Assembly (NCBI GenBank): GCA_910577475.1
Contig: CAJTLJ010000004.1
Span: forward strand, 108,682-156,695
Direction: 5' to 3'
DNA: 48,014 bases
DNA from: an uncultured Alistipes sp.
GTDB taxonomy: Bacteria > Bacteroidota > Bacteroidia > Bacteroidales > Rikenellaceae
Shown: positions 34,312 through 42,305 of the stretch, one piece after another
Numbering within the stretch: position 1 is the first letter of the stretch
Layout of the letters: the number at the start of each line of letters is the position of its first letter
Notes under the pieces: generated by a model
Database searches by the model: none
Seen by the model: the letters and a program-made list of their open reading frames with translations, nothing else
Told to the model about the DNA's origin: nothing
Position numbers and translations under genes: made by a program

Positions 34312-36537
34312 ATGAGCAACTACACTGCGGACGATGAGCGAATCATAAAGGAGAAGTGGGAGGACCTGCTGTACGCTTGCACGAAGATCTGCAAGAACGA
34401 CGAGGACTGGAACTTCATCAAACGGGCCTTTTTCCTGGCGAAGGAGGCCCACGCAGGGATACGGCGCCGCTCCGGCGAGCCGTATCTGCTGCATCCTATC
34501 GCGGTCGCCAAAATCGTGATCGACGAGATCGGCCTGGGGGTCAAGTCGGTCGTAGCGGCGCTGTTGCACGACGTGGTGGAGGACACGGACTACACCGTGG
34601 AGGACATGGAGCGCATCTTTGGGGCGAAGATCGCCTCGATGGTCGACGGCCTGACGAAGATGTCGGGCGTGTTCAATGCCGACACCTCGGAGCAGGCAGA
34701 GTATTTCCGCAAGGTATTGCTGACCCTCTCGGACGACGTGCGGGTGATCCTGATAAAGATCGCCGACCGCCTGCACAACATGCGGACGCTGGGCTCCATG
34801 CCCCTGAACAAGCAGATCAAGATCACGGGCGAGACCATCTATCTGTTCGCGCCGCTGGCTTATCGGCTGGGGCTCTACTCGATCAAGAGCGAGCTGGAGG
34901 ACCTCTGCATGAAATACCGGTTTCCGAACCAGTACGCCGAGATCACCCGCAAACTGGACGATACGGAGGCGTCGCGCCAGGAGTTCATCGCCCGCTTCAA
35001 CGCCCCGATCATCGAGGCGCTGGACCGCGACCACATCAACTACGAGATCTCGGGGCGCGTGAAGAGCGTCTACTCGATCTGGATGAAGATGCAGCGCAAG
35101 CAGATCCCCTTCGAGGAGATTTACGACCTGTTCGCCATCCGAATCGTCTTCAAGCCCCTGGTCCCCTTCCCCTCGGAGAAGACCCAGTGCTGGCAGATCT
35201 ACTCGTCGATCACCGACCTCTACACGCCCAAGCCGGACCGGCTGCGCGACTGGATCAGCATGCCCAAGGACAACGGTTACGAGGCGTTGCACTCCACCGT
35301 CATGGGTCCCGACGGTGTATGGGTCGAGGTGCAGATCCGCACCCAGCGCATGGAGGACATCGCCGAGAGGGGATTCGCCGCCCACTGGAAATACAAGAAA
35401 GCCACCATATCGCAGGACGAGGACGAGTTCGACAAGTGGCTCAAGAAGATCCGGACGGCCCTGAATTCGCCGTCGGAGAATGCGATAGACTTTCTGGATA
35501 ACTTCAAGTTATCGCTATATACATCTGAAATCGTGGTGTTTACACCGAAGGGTGAGGCCCGCAAACTGCCCTTCGGCGCCACCGCATTGGATTTCGCCTA
35601 CGAGATTCACTCCAAGATCGGCAACAACGCCATCGGAGCGAAGATCAACCACAAGATCGAACCGCTGACTACGCAGCTCAACAGCGGCGACCAGATCGAA
35701 ATCATCACGGCCGACAATGCCCGTCCCAAGCCCGAGTGGCTGGACACGGTAACCACGGGCAAGGCCAAGCAGGCCATCAAGAGCTTCCTCAAGCGCGAGC
35801 AGCAGAACAACATCGAGCGAGGCATACAGATGTTCGAGGAACGCATGCAGCGGCTGAACATCAACTTGAGCGGCAGGGTATTGCGCAAGGTCGTGCCGGC
35901 CTACGGCTGCTCGAACAAAGAGGAGTTCTACAGCAAGGTCGGCGCGGGAATCATCCGGCTCGACGACCTGGAGAAGATCCTGAAAAGCAGCTCGACCAAG
36001 AAACTGCTGAAGTTCTGGACGCTCTTCATCCCACAGAAAGAGCGGGAGGAGGAGAGCGACGACACGGGAGAGAGCCCGACAGAGAATCCGGTCGCCCCGA
36101 GCGCCGAACCGGAGTTCGTCATCGCGGAGTGCTGCAAGCCCATTCCGGGCGACAGCGTAGTCGGCTTCCGCGACCCCAAAAGCGGCAAGATCATCGTCCA
36201 CAAAGCCACGTGCGACGAACTGAACCGGTTGGCCGCCCAATACGGGAAGCAGATCGTGAAGGAGGAGATCAAGTGGTCGCAACACAAGGCCATGCACTAC
36301 CTCTCGACGATCTCCCTGCGCGGTATCGACCGCATGGGCATCCTGCTCGACCTGTCGAAGATCGTCAGCGGCGACTTCAGCATCAACATCCGCGAAATCG
36401 CCATCCAAAGCCACGACGGCATATTCGAAGGGACGATCAGCCTCTACGTCAAGGATGCCGAAAGCCTGAACACGGTAATGGACCGCATCCGCAAGGTAAA
36501 GGGAATAGAGAGCGTAAAACGGCTCATAAACGCATAA
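34312..36537 (+). CDS. Bifunctional (p)ppGpp synthetase/hydrolase, RelA/SpoT type
   Basis: A 741-residue stringent-response enzyme. Seen: N-terminal HD hydrolase with H61 and LLHDVVEDTDYT (H86, D87), which appears intact; a synthetase domain (about 215-350) with ISGRVKSVYSIWMKM and YDLFAIRIVF; a TGS domain starting IVVFTPKGEARKLPFGATALDFAYEIH; and a C-terminal ACT domain with RMGILLDLSKIV. Both catalytic halves look complete, so it should make and degrade the alarmone. It follows recA after 25 bases. Confidence 0.94.
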   Translation: MSNYTADDERIIKEKWEDLLYACTKICKNDEDWNFIKRAFFLAKEAHAGIRRRSGEPYLLHPIAVAKIVIDEIGLGVKSVVAALLHDVVEDTDYTVEDMERIFGAKIASMVDGLTKMSGVFNADTSEQAEYFRKVLLTLSDDVRVILIKIADRLHNMRTLGSMPLNKQIKITGETIYLFAPLAYRLGLYSIKSELEDLCMKYRFPNQYAEITRKLDDTEASRQEFIARFNAPIIEALDRDHINYEISGRVKSVYSIWMKMQRKQIPFEEIYDLFAIRIVFKPLVPFPSEKTQCWQIYSSITDLYTPKPDRLRDWISMPKDNGYEALHSTVMGPDGVWVEVQIRTQRMEDIAERGFAAHWKYKKATISQDEDEFDKWLKKIRTALNSPSENAIDFLDNFKLSLYTSEIVVFTPKGEARKLPFGATALDFAYEIHSKIGNNAIGAKINHKIEPLTTQLNSGDQIEIITADNARPKPEWLDTVTTGKAKQAIKSFLKREQQNNIERGIQMFEERMQRLNINLSGRVLRKVVPAYGCSNKEEFYSKVGAGIIRLDDLEKILKSSSTKKLLKFWTLFIPQKEREEESDDTGESPTENPVAPSAEPEFVIAECCKPIPGDSVVGFRDPKSGKIIVHKATCDELNRLAAQYGKQIVKEEIKWSQHKAMHYLSTISLRGIDRMGILLDLSKIVSGDFSINIREIAIQSHDGIFEGTISLYVKDAESLNTVMDRIRKVKGIESVKRLINA

Positions 36538-36549
36538 AACAAGATTATC

Positions 36550-36969
36550 ATGGAGGATATTTTCAATATACTGATAACGATAGGAATGGTGATACTGGCT
36601 ATCTCCGCCGGCCGGAAAAAGCGACCGCAACGGACGAAGAAGGCCGAACCCGCAGCCGAGCTGCCGAACGACCTGCCCGAGGGCTGGCCGATTCCGCGCG
36701 AGTTCTTCCCGGGTACCGAGCCGGCACGCCCCGTACCGAAACGGAAACAGCCGCCCCGGCCGAAAGCCGGCGCGAAACCGGACCGAACGGCTCCGAAGAA
36801 CGTCTCCGGCCCGGGCAAAACCGCCCGTCAGGCCGCCGGAACGCACACTCCGGCCCACAACATCGCTCCGCCTCCGACACCGGACGCAGAACACCCGGAT
36901 ATGGCCGATTTCGACCTTCGCAAAGCTGTGATATGGTCGGAGATCCTGAAGCCGAAATTCGACCGATAA
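36550..36969 (+). CDS. Membrane-anchored Pro-rich protein with conserved C-terminal motif
   Basis: A 139-residue protein: one N-terminal membrane helix (about 3-20), a Lys/Arg-rich flank, a long Pro/Ala/Lys-rich disordered middle (30-115) and a compact tail FDLRKAVIWSEILKPKFD. I recall this tail motif in small Bacteroidetes proteins of unknown function. It starts 12 bases after the relA/spoT gene, in the same operon. Confidence 0.75.
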   Translation: MEDIFNILITIGMVILAISAGRKKRPQRTKKAEPAAELPNDLPEGWPIPREFFPGTEPARPVPKRKQPPRPKAGAKPDRTAPKNVSGPGKTARQAAGTHTPAHNIAPPPTPDAEHPDMADFDLRKAVIWSEILKPKFDR

Positions 36970-36984
36970 TTCCCGAAAAAAACC

Positions 36985-37275
36985 ATGGAGAACCGCAAGC
37001 CCCTGACACCCGAAGAGCGAAAGTGGCTCGCTGCATCGACGGACCCGAAGAAGTTGAGACGGGCCCTGAAAATGCAGTACGCACTTGCCATCCTCTTCGC
37101 ACTCCTGCTTGTCGCGGCCGCGATCTACGGCTACAGCCACGACAGCGGAAGTGACGGAGTCGTTCTGTCGGGAGCTTTCGCCGCCCAGCTGCTCGCACAG
37201 CTCTTCAACCTATACGTCACTCGAAACCTCCTCAGGGAGCACGACCGGCTGCATCAGGAGAACAACTCAAAATAG
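36985..37275 (+). CDS. Small two-helix membrane protein
   Basis: A 96-residue protein with a charged N terminus (LTPEERKWLAASTDPKKLRR), a membrane helix at about 31-48 and a second hydrophobic segment at about 57-77, and a charged C terminus. No family recognised. Lies between the preceding gene (15-base gap) and the HIT gene (6-base gap). Confidence 0.7.
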   Translation: MENRKPLTPEERKWLAASTDPKKLRRALKMQYALAILFALLLVAAAIYGYSHDSGSDGVVLSGAFAAQLLAQLFNLYVTRNLLREHDRLHQENNSK

Positions 37276-37281
37276 ATAGAT

Positions 37282-37668
37282 ATGGCAACCATTTTTTCAC
37301 GCATCATAGCCGGTGAGATTCCGTGCTACAAGGTCGCCGAGGACGACCGTTTCTTTGCATTTCTGGACATCAATCCGCTGAAGAGGGGACATACGCTGGT
37401 CGTTCCGAAGCAGGAGGTGGACTACCTTTTCGACCTCGAGGACGAGACGCTCGCAGCCATGACGGTATTCGCCAAAAAGGTAGCGAAGAAAATCGAACGG
37501 GAAATCGCCTGCTCCAGAGTAGCGGTAGTGGTTCTGGGGCTCGAAGTGCCGCATGCGCACATCCATCTGATCCCCATCGAGACCGAAAACGACGTAGATT
37601 TCCACCGTGAAAAGCTGAAATTGACTCCGGAGGAGTTCCGGGAAATCGCCGAGAAACTGAGCCGCTAA
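37282..37668 (+). CDS. HIT family nucleotide hydrolase/transferase
   Basis: A 128-residue histidine-triad protein (HINT/PKCI-like). The triad HAHIHLIP (H91, H93, H95) is complete, and the N-terminal IFSRIIAGEIPCYKVAEDD is typical. Substrates of the family are nucleoside phosphoramidates or dinucleotides; the true one is unknown. Last gene of the recA operon, with a terminator after it. Confidence 0.92.
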   Translation: MATIFSRIIAGEIPCYKVAEDDRFFAFLDINPLKRGHTLVVPKQEVDYLFDLEDETLAAMTVFAKKVAKKIEREIACSRVAVVVLGLEVPHAHIHLIPIETENDVDFHREKLKLTPEEFREIAEKLSR

Positions 37669-37704
37669 AGGGAGTTTTACAACTTTATAAATACAATATT
37701 CGTC

Positions 37705-37737
37705 AAGCAGATAGGGCAGTCATTCACCTATCTGCTT
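37705..37737 (+). terminator. Terminator after the HIT gene
   Basis: AAGCAGATAGG at 37705-37715 pairs with CCTATCTGCTT at 37727-37737, followed by T-rich sequence. Confidence 0.88.
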
Positions 37738-37740
37738 TTT

Positions 37741-38279
37741 CATATTTTAACATAATATATTTCGATTCCAAGCCGCTGATATCTTTAAACGGAAATGGAT
37801 CGATAGGTCCGAAAAAAATTCATTTTCGCCATAGAATAGGGTAGTCGTATACAAATGTAAATATCCAACATATGTAAACCGCGAGCTGTTTATACATTTG
37901 TAACCCACAGATTAGTTATACAAATGTTATTTATACACATCTGTCAATATCAAACACAAGCATAGTAAAACGAACCGTCAGACTGAAATCAGGCAGGTAA
38001 ACCGATTGAACATTCAACATAAATAGTTAGAATATTCGATATATTACAAAATTTATCTAAACTTTACATACTTGATTTGAGCTTATCAAGGCAATTCATA
38101 TACTTTTTATGAGATTTTCTGCCTGTTCTATTCGCAATATTTCGAATAATCGATATATTAAACAGATTATATAAACTAAACTGAAACTATAAGCCGATAG
38201 TGAAATTTTACCGTATAAATCTATTTACACTTGTAAATTACAATTCGCAGAGTGGATATTTGACAAATATAAATTTCTC
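37741..38279. other. AT-rich non-coding spacer
   Basis: No gene-like frame is seen in this strongly AT-rich stretch, in contrast to the G+C-rich genes on its left. It contains the palindrome cluster described separately, one DnaA-box-like TTATACACA (37931-37939) and several TTACAAA/TTTGTAA half sites. It ends in the promoter of the XRE gene. Confidence 0.8.
37848..38237. promoter_or_regulatory. Cluster of TATACA-NN-TGTAAA palindromes
   Basis: Sites: TATACA-AA-TGTAAA (37848-37861), CCAACA-TA-TGTAAA (37865-37878), TATACA-TT-TGTAAC (37891-37904), TATACA-AA-TGTTAT (37917-37930), a half site TATACA-CA-TCTGTC (37932-37945) and a perfect TTTACA-CT-TGTAAA (38224-38237). Five share the 6-2-6 layout, which suggests one dimeric DNA-binding protein. 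Confidence 0.6.
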
Positions 38280-38315
38280 TTGTTTTACAAAAGAAAATGC
38301 TTTATATTTGTAAAA
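38280..38315 (+). promoter_or_regulatory. XRE gene promoter with overlapping inverted repeat
   Basis: TTG at 38280-38282 and TATATTTG at 38303-38310, 20 bases apart. An inverted repeat TTTTACAAA (38283-38291) and TTTGTAAAA (38307-38315) overlaps both boxes, as expected of an autorepressor site. Confidence 0.7.
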
Positions 38316-38325
38316 AATTACGCTG

Positions 38326-38778
38326 ATGAGAGAGAAATTCCAACTTTTGATGAAAAACGAGGGGCTGACGCAAAGCAAGCTGGCCGAAATACTGGAGATT
38401 CAGCCTGGCGGAATATCTCATATTCTGGCAGGACGGAACAAGCCCGGCTTCGATTTGCTCCAGAAAATTCTCCGCCGCTTTCCCCGGTTGAATCCTGACT
38501 GGCTCCTCCTCGATTCCGAAAACATGTATCGGGACACGCCGAGTGAAAAACCGACAGCGCCAACGAACACCGAGAACGTTCGGACAACCGAGAAGCCGAT
38601 GCCCAATTTCGACAACCTCTTTTCGGGGACACCGGACCGAACCGAACCGATACCTGACGTAAACGGAGCTTTGCTGTCGGGCACCCCTTTTCCGGCGGGC
38701 GTCATGGAGAAGGAGATCGCGCGCGTGATCGTGCTCTACAGCGACCGGACCTTCGAAAGTTTTACTCCGCAAAAATAA
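38326..38778 (+). CDS. XRE-family helix-turn-helix regulator
   Basis: A 150-residue regulator. Residues 1-60 are a Cro/CI-type HTH (LTQSKLAEILEIQPGGISHILAGRNKPGFDLLQKIL) ending in NPDWLLLDSENMYRD, common in Bacteroidales XRE proteins. A disordered Thr/Pro-rich linker follows (65-125), then a short conserved-looking tail EIARVIVLYSDRTFESFTP. No peptidase or metal-binding effector domain. It probably binds the surrounding TACA/TGTA palindromes and represses itself (inference). Confidence 0.85.
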   Translation: MREKFQLLMKNEGLTQSKLAEILEIQPGGISHILAGRNKPGFDLLQKILRRFPRLNPDWLLLDSENMYRDTPSEKPTAPTNTENVRTTEKPMPNFDNLFSGTPDRTEPIPDVNGALLSGTPFPAGVMEKEIARVIVLYSDRTFESFTPQK

Positions 38779-39411
38779 GAAGCCGGACGGCGGGCGCTGC
38801 TCGTCCGCAGACCGGGCGCGACAAAGCTGTTCGGTTGCGCACTTGTAACCTCGCGAGAATCGCGTGTACCGCACGAGACCCCGTAAATTCTTATCCGTGC
38901 GATTCTCGGACCGGTCCACGACGGAGTTTCCGACTCTGCCGGACAATCCTTATCGCTGATTACCAAATCATAACGCCCTTAATCAGCCGGACAGCGCCGT
39001 CTTGCTCCGATTGCCGTATCCGGACGACTCAGGCGATTTCAATCTTCCGGCAACGGCAAAACGGCTTACCGGAGCATCGGTCGCAACCGGATCACCGAAA
39101 AGCCCGAACGTCCGTACAGACTTATGACCTCAGCGCATACCATCGGAAATCAACTCCGTGAACACCCCGAACGAAACTCCCGGAAAAGATCATCCAGATA
39201 ACACGACCGGCAAATCAAGCCTGAAAATATACACCCCCGCAATAATTTAACATAATGCCAATATTGAGCCAAAAATACAAAGAAATCGAAACCGTCGCGA
39301 AGTCCTGTCGTCTTGCGGTTATATTCGTCCGAAACGTGTTGCCGGAGCTGACGAGAAAACCGACTCCTATTTATTATAAGGTGTCGGCGGTCACGCCTCG
39401 AAAATTCTTCG
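38779..39411. other. Non-coding or unrecognised region with a long inverted repeat
   Basis: About 630 bases with no recognisable gene on either strand; short open frames here lack family features and ribosome-binding context. The one clear structure is CGAGAATCGC (38854-38863) with its complement GCGATTCTCG (38899-38908). A small structured RNA is possible but unsupported by any known family. Confidence 0.6.
38854..38908. other. 10-base inverted repeat with 35-base interior
   Basis: CGAGAATCGC at 38854-38863 pairs perfectly with GCGATTCTCG at 38899-38908. It lies in the spacer after the XRE gene. Confidence 0.5.
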
Positions 39412-39419
39412 TAGCTTTG
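39412..39419 (+). promoter_or_regulatory. Predicted -7 element of the DUF6194 gene
   Basis: TAGCTTTG matches TAnnTTTG, 32 bases before the DUF6194 ATG. No clear -33 box. Confidence 0.5.
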
Positions 39420-39451
39420 CAATACGAATGCGAACGACGACACCTAACACG

Positions 39452-39870
39452 ATGGACCCCGAAAAGATACTGAATGACTGCCGCGATCTGCTGGATGGAA
39501 CGGTTTCGGTCGACAGCTATGGCGAACGCGCCCTTTACTACAATCCTTGCGGCAAGTTGAAACGAGGCATCTATATACTGACTATCAAAGAGAAAGACGG
39601 ACCGAACGATAAAAGTTCACGGTTGGACCGCGATAAGATATTCCGGTTGAGCATCGGCGTACGAAGATCGACCTTCGTACGGCTGTTCGGCTCGCTGCCC
39701 CTCGACCGCGCATGGACGGAATCGTCGACATGGATGCAGATTTCACCCTCACCGACCGCATACTCCCCCACCCGATATACGCGTGGATGGATTGGATCTG
39801 CGTATTGAATCCGTCCGAGAAAACCTTCGAAATTCTGAGACCCTTGATAGAGAAATATGCACGACGTTGA
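39452..39870 (+). pseudogene. DUF6194 family gene interrupted by a one-base frameshift
   Basis: Frame 1 from ATG 39452 reads MDPEKILNDCRDLLDGTVSV through GERALYYNPCGKLKRGIYIL and RLFGSLP, a good DUF6194 N terminus. It then loses sense at about 39701. Another frame continues from 39703 as RPRMDGIVDMDADFTL and TDRILPHPIYAWMDWICVLN to a stop at 39868-39870. One extra C in the run CCCC at 39698-39701 would join them as GSLPPRPRMDGIVDM. The break is therefore a single-base loss in a C run: a recent pseudogene, slippage-prone site or sequence error. Function of the family is unknown. The tail overlaps the start of the beta-lactamase gene. Confidence 0.85.
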
Positions 39871-40768
39871 TCGGACCCAGCTGCTGCTTTTGGCCGCCTT
39901 GCTGCTCCTGACCGGGTGCCGCACTACCCTCTCGCCCGCCGTCGACCGGGAGCTCGAAGCGAAGATCGAAACGATCATCGCCCCGAAGAAAGCCCGGATC
40001 GGCGTCGGCGTCGTATGGAATCACCGAGTGATCGCGGCCGTAAACGACGACTGCGGGTACCCCTTGATGAGTGTCATGAAGTTCCATCAGGCCTTGACCG
40101 TCGCCGACGTGCTGTCGCGAAGCGGAACATCCTTGGATACGATGATCCTCATCGCCCGGGACGAACTGAACCCCGATACCTGGAGTCCGCTTCGCGACCG
40201 TTATCCGCTTGGTGACAAAGAGTTGTCGGTTTGCGAGTTGCTCGGCTACACGCTACAGCAAAGCGACAACAACGCCTGCGACATCCTCTTCCGCCGCTTC
40301 GGCGGCCCGGAGGCGGTCGACCGCTGTATCCGTTCGCTGGGATTCGACTGCTTCGCCATCGCGGTCACCGAAGAGGAGATGCACACCGATCCCGCCTGTT
40401 GCTATGCGAACCGGAGCGCCCCCTCCGAGATGGCGCTGCTGCTTGACCGTTTCGTCGACCGGGCCCCGTTCGCAACGGAGTATCGGGACTTCATCGTCCG
40501 GACGATGCTCGCCTGCACGACCGGAACCGACCGGCTGCCGGCCGGGCTGGCGAATACGGAAGCCGTCATCGGGCACAAGACCGGAACGGGAGACCGGAAC
40601 GAACGGGGTGAACGGATCGGATTCAACGACGCGGGATTCGTGCGGATGCCGGACGGCGAATGGTATACGATTACCGTTTTCATACGCGATTCGGCCCAAG
40701 AGGAGGCCGAGACGCACGCACCATTGCGGAAATTTCGGAGGCGGTTTTCCGGCATATCTCCAGCCTGA
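39857..40768 (+). CDS. Class A beta-lactamase (A2/CepA-CfxA-like), lipoprotein
   Basis: A 303-residue serine beta-lactamase. Seen: lipobox LLTGC with C21, so probably membrane-anchored and periplasmic; S72-x-x-K75 in LMSVMKFHQ; the S136-D137-N138 loop in LQQSDNNACD; a Glu near 172-174 in TEEEMHTD for the general-base position; and K241-T-G in IGHKTGTGD. These are complete, so an active enzyme is likely. The GxxDRNERGERIGFNDAGFV tail resembles the A2 subclass typical of Bacteroidetes cephalosporinases. Its ATG lies inside the tail of the broken DUF6194 frame. Spectrum cannot be read from sequence. Confidence 0.92.
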   Translation: MHDVDRTQLLLLAALLLLTGCRTTLSPAVDRELEAKIETIIAPKKARIGVGVVWNHRVIAAVNDDCGYPLMSVMKFHQALTVADVLSRSGTSLDTMILIARDELNPDTWSPLRDRYPLGDKELSVCELLGYTLQQSDNNACDILFRRFGGPEAVDRCIRSLGFDCFAIAVTEEEMHTDPACCYANRSAPSEMALLLDRFVDRAPFATEYRDFIVRTMLACTTGTDRLPAGLANTEAVIGHKTGTGDRNERGERIGFNDAGFVRMPDGEWYTITVFIRDSAQEEAETHAPLRKFRRRFSGISPA

Positions 40769-40871
40769 AAAAGAAATAGCGCCCGCCCCCGCTCCTGGCA
40801 TCGGGTTTGTTCATCCCCGCAATACGGCTTCGGCCGAAAAGAGTGTCCAACCAACAAAACGACAAAAAGTC

Positions 40872-41300
40872 ATGATGCCAGTAAAAAGATCGCAGAACTG
40901 GTTGCCGTCGATTTTCAACGATTTCTTCGGCAACGAATGGGTAGAGAAGAGCGGCAAGACGGCCCCCGCGGTCAACATTTTCGAGACCGACACGGAGTAC
41001 AAGGTGGAATATGCCGCACCGGGCCTCACGAAGGACGACTTCAACATCCATGTCCGCAACGACAACGAGATGGTGATCTCGATGGAAAAGAAGCAGGAGC
41101 ACACCGAGAAGGACAAGAAGGGGACCTGCCTGCGCAGGGAGTTCTCCTACAACCAGTTCCAGCAGAGCATGATCCTGCCCGAAAACGCCGAAATGGACAA
41201 GATCGAGGCCCGGGTCAAGAACGGCGTGCTGACGATTCAGATCCCGAAAAAGGCCGTCAAGGAGAACGCCGAGACCTCCCGCAAGGTCGAGGTGTATTGA
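40872..41300 (+). CDS. Hsp20/alpha-crystallin family small heat-shock protein
   Basis: A 142-residue ATP-independent holdase chaperone. Seen: an N-terminal SQNWLPSIFNDFFGNEW, the alpha-crystallin domain (about 35-130) with VEYAAPGLTKDDFNIHV, FSYNQFQQSMILPENA and the conserved KNGVLTIQIPKK, and a short polar tail. The start may be Met1 or Met2 (40872 or 40875). A strong terminator follows, so it is probably its own unit; no sigma-32-like promoter is recognisable. Confidence 0.93.
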   Translation: MMPVKRSQNWLPSIFNDFFGNEWVEKSGKTAPAVNIFETDTEYKVEYAAPGLTKDDFNIHVRNDNEMVISMEKKQEHTEKDKKGTCLRREFSYNQFQQSMILPENAEMDKIEARVKNGVLTIQIPKKAVKENAETSRKVEVY

Positions 41301-41324
41301 TCCGCTTCTCCATGTGGCGCCTCG

Positions 41325-41351
41325 CTCCGGCCTATTTCGGCCGGAGTTTTT
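41325..41351 (+). terminator. Terminator after hsp20
   Basis: CTCCGGCC and GGCCGGAG form an 8-base stem around a 6-base loop, followed by TTTTT. Confidence 0.88.
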
Positions 41352-41390
41352 CGTTTCCCGATACTCCCGCTCGGCAAATTGCATGTAAAC

Positions 41391-41421
41391 TTGCTTTTGC
41401 CCTCGCTTATTCGTATCTTTG
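41391..41421 (+). promoter_or_regulatory. Predicted znuA promoter, nearly leaderless
   Basis: TTG at 41391-41393 and TATCTTTG at 41414-41421, 20 bases apart. Only 6 bases separate the -7 box from the ATG at 41428, leaving room for at most a few leader bases. Confidence 0.7.
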
Positions 41422-41427
41422 TCCGCC

Positions 41428-42300
41428 ATGAAAACGATATTCCAACTTCTTGCGTTCGCTGTCGCGCTCCTCCTCACAGCCTGCGAGGAGAACAGCCGCA
41501 ACACGGGCGACGACCGCTCGATCTATGTCTCCATCGCCCCGCTGAAGGCGGTGGCCGAAGCAATTATGGGCGACGATTTCCCGATCGTCGTCCTGGTGCC
41601 GGCCGGAGCCAGCCCCGAAAGTTTCGAGCCCACTCCCAAGCAGTTCATCGGGCTCAACCGTGCCCGGCTGATACTGAATGTCGGGCTGCTCGACTTCGAA
41701 CAGAACCTCCTGCAAAAGGTCGAACGGCAGGAGAAGATCGTCGACCTCAGCCGCGGCATCGACATCATCGCCGGATGCTGTTCACACTCCCACGCAGGAC
41801 ACCGCCACGCGCACGGAGTCGATCCGCATGTCTGGACCTCTCCGCGCGCCCTGCGCATCATGGCCCGCAACGCCTACGAGGCGATACACGCCGCCTTCCC
41901 CGATTCGACCCGATACACCATCCGTTTCGAGCAGTTCGACGAGCGACTGGAGGCACTCGACCGCAGCGTCGGCGAACGCATCGCCCGAAGCGGTATGCGG
42001 CGGTTCCTGATCTACCACCCCGCCCTCACCTACTACGCCCGCGACTACGGGATCGAGCAGCTGTCCATCGAGCACGAAGGCAAAGAGCCCTCGGCCCGCC
42101 GGCTGGCCGAGCTGATCGAGACAGGCCGCCGCGAGGGCATCCGCAACGTTTTCTACCAAAGCCAGTTCCCGGCATCGAGCGTCGAGATCATCGCCCGTGA
42201 CCTCGGAGGCGAAACCGTAGCCATCGACCCGCTGGCCGAGGACGTGGTGCGCAACATCGAATCCATAACGTCGCAGATCTGCGACCGCTCGAACGAATAA
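41428..42300 (+). CDS. znuA: Zinc ABC transporter substrate-binding lipoprotein (cluster A-I)
   Basis: A 290-residue metal-binding lipoprotein. Seen: signal with lipobox LLLTAC (C19), an N-terminal lobe with VSIAPLKAVAEAIMGDDFPIVVLVPAGASPESFEPTP, a His-rich loop SHSHAGHRHAHGVDPHVW typical of zinc-type proteins, and further His ligands in IYHPALTYYARDYG and SIEHEGKEPSA. Zinc is preferred over manganese because of the His-rich loop. The ATG at 41428 is used; a TTG three codons upstream falls inside the -7 box. znuC follows after 5 bases. Confidence 0.9.
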   Translation: MKTIFQLLAFAVALLLTACEENSRNTGDDRSIYVSIAPLKAVAEAIMGDDFPIVVLVPAGASPESFEPTPKQFIGLNRARLILNVGLLDFEQNLLQKVERQEKIVDLSRGIDIIAGCCSHSHAGHRHAHGVDPHVWTSPRALRIMARNAYEAIHAAFPDSTRYTIRFEQFDERLEALDRSVGERIARSGMRRFLIYHPALTYYARDYGIEQLSIEHEGKEPSARRLAELIETGRREGIRNVFYQSQFPASSVEIIARDLGGETVAIDPLAEDVVRNIESITSQICDRSNE

Positions 42301-42305
42301 CGGAG

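Noticed and set aside
37741..37945. CRISPR-like array in the AT-rich spacer
   Set aside because: The repeated unit is a 14-base palindrome at unequal spacing (15-26 bases), with no constant direct repeat or spacer structure and no cas genes.
38835..39161. Possible 108-residue protein in the spacer after the XRE gene
   Set aside because: Biased Arg/Ser/Thr composition, no family resemblance, no promoter or ribosome-binding signal.
38779..39411. tRNA or other known RNA gene in the spacer
   Set aside because: No T-loop motif or cloverleaf pairing could be found on either strand by eye; no tRNA was recognised anywhere in the window.
39150..39443. Possible 97-residue minus-strand protein before the DUF6194 gene
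   Set aside because: No recognisable motif and it crosses the likely DUF6194 promoter.
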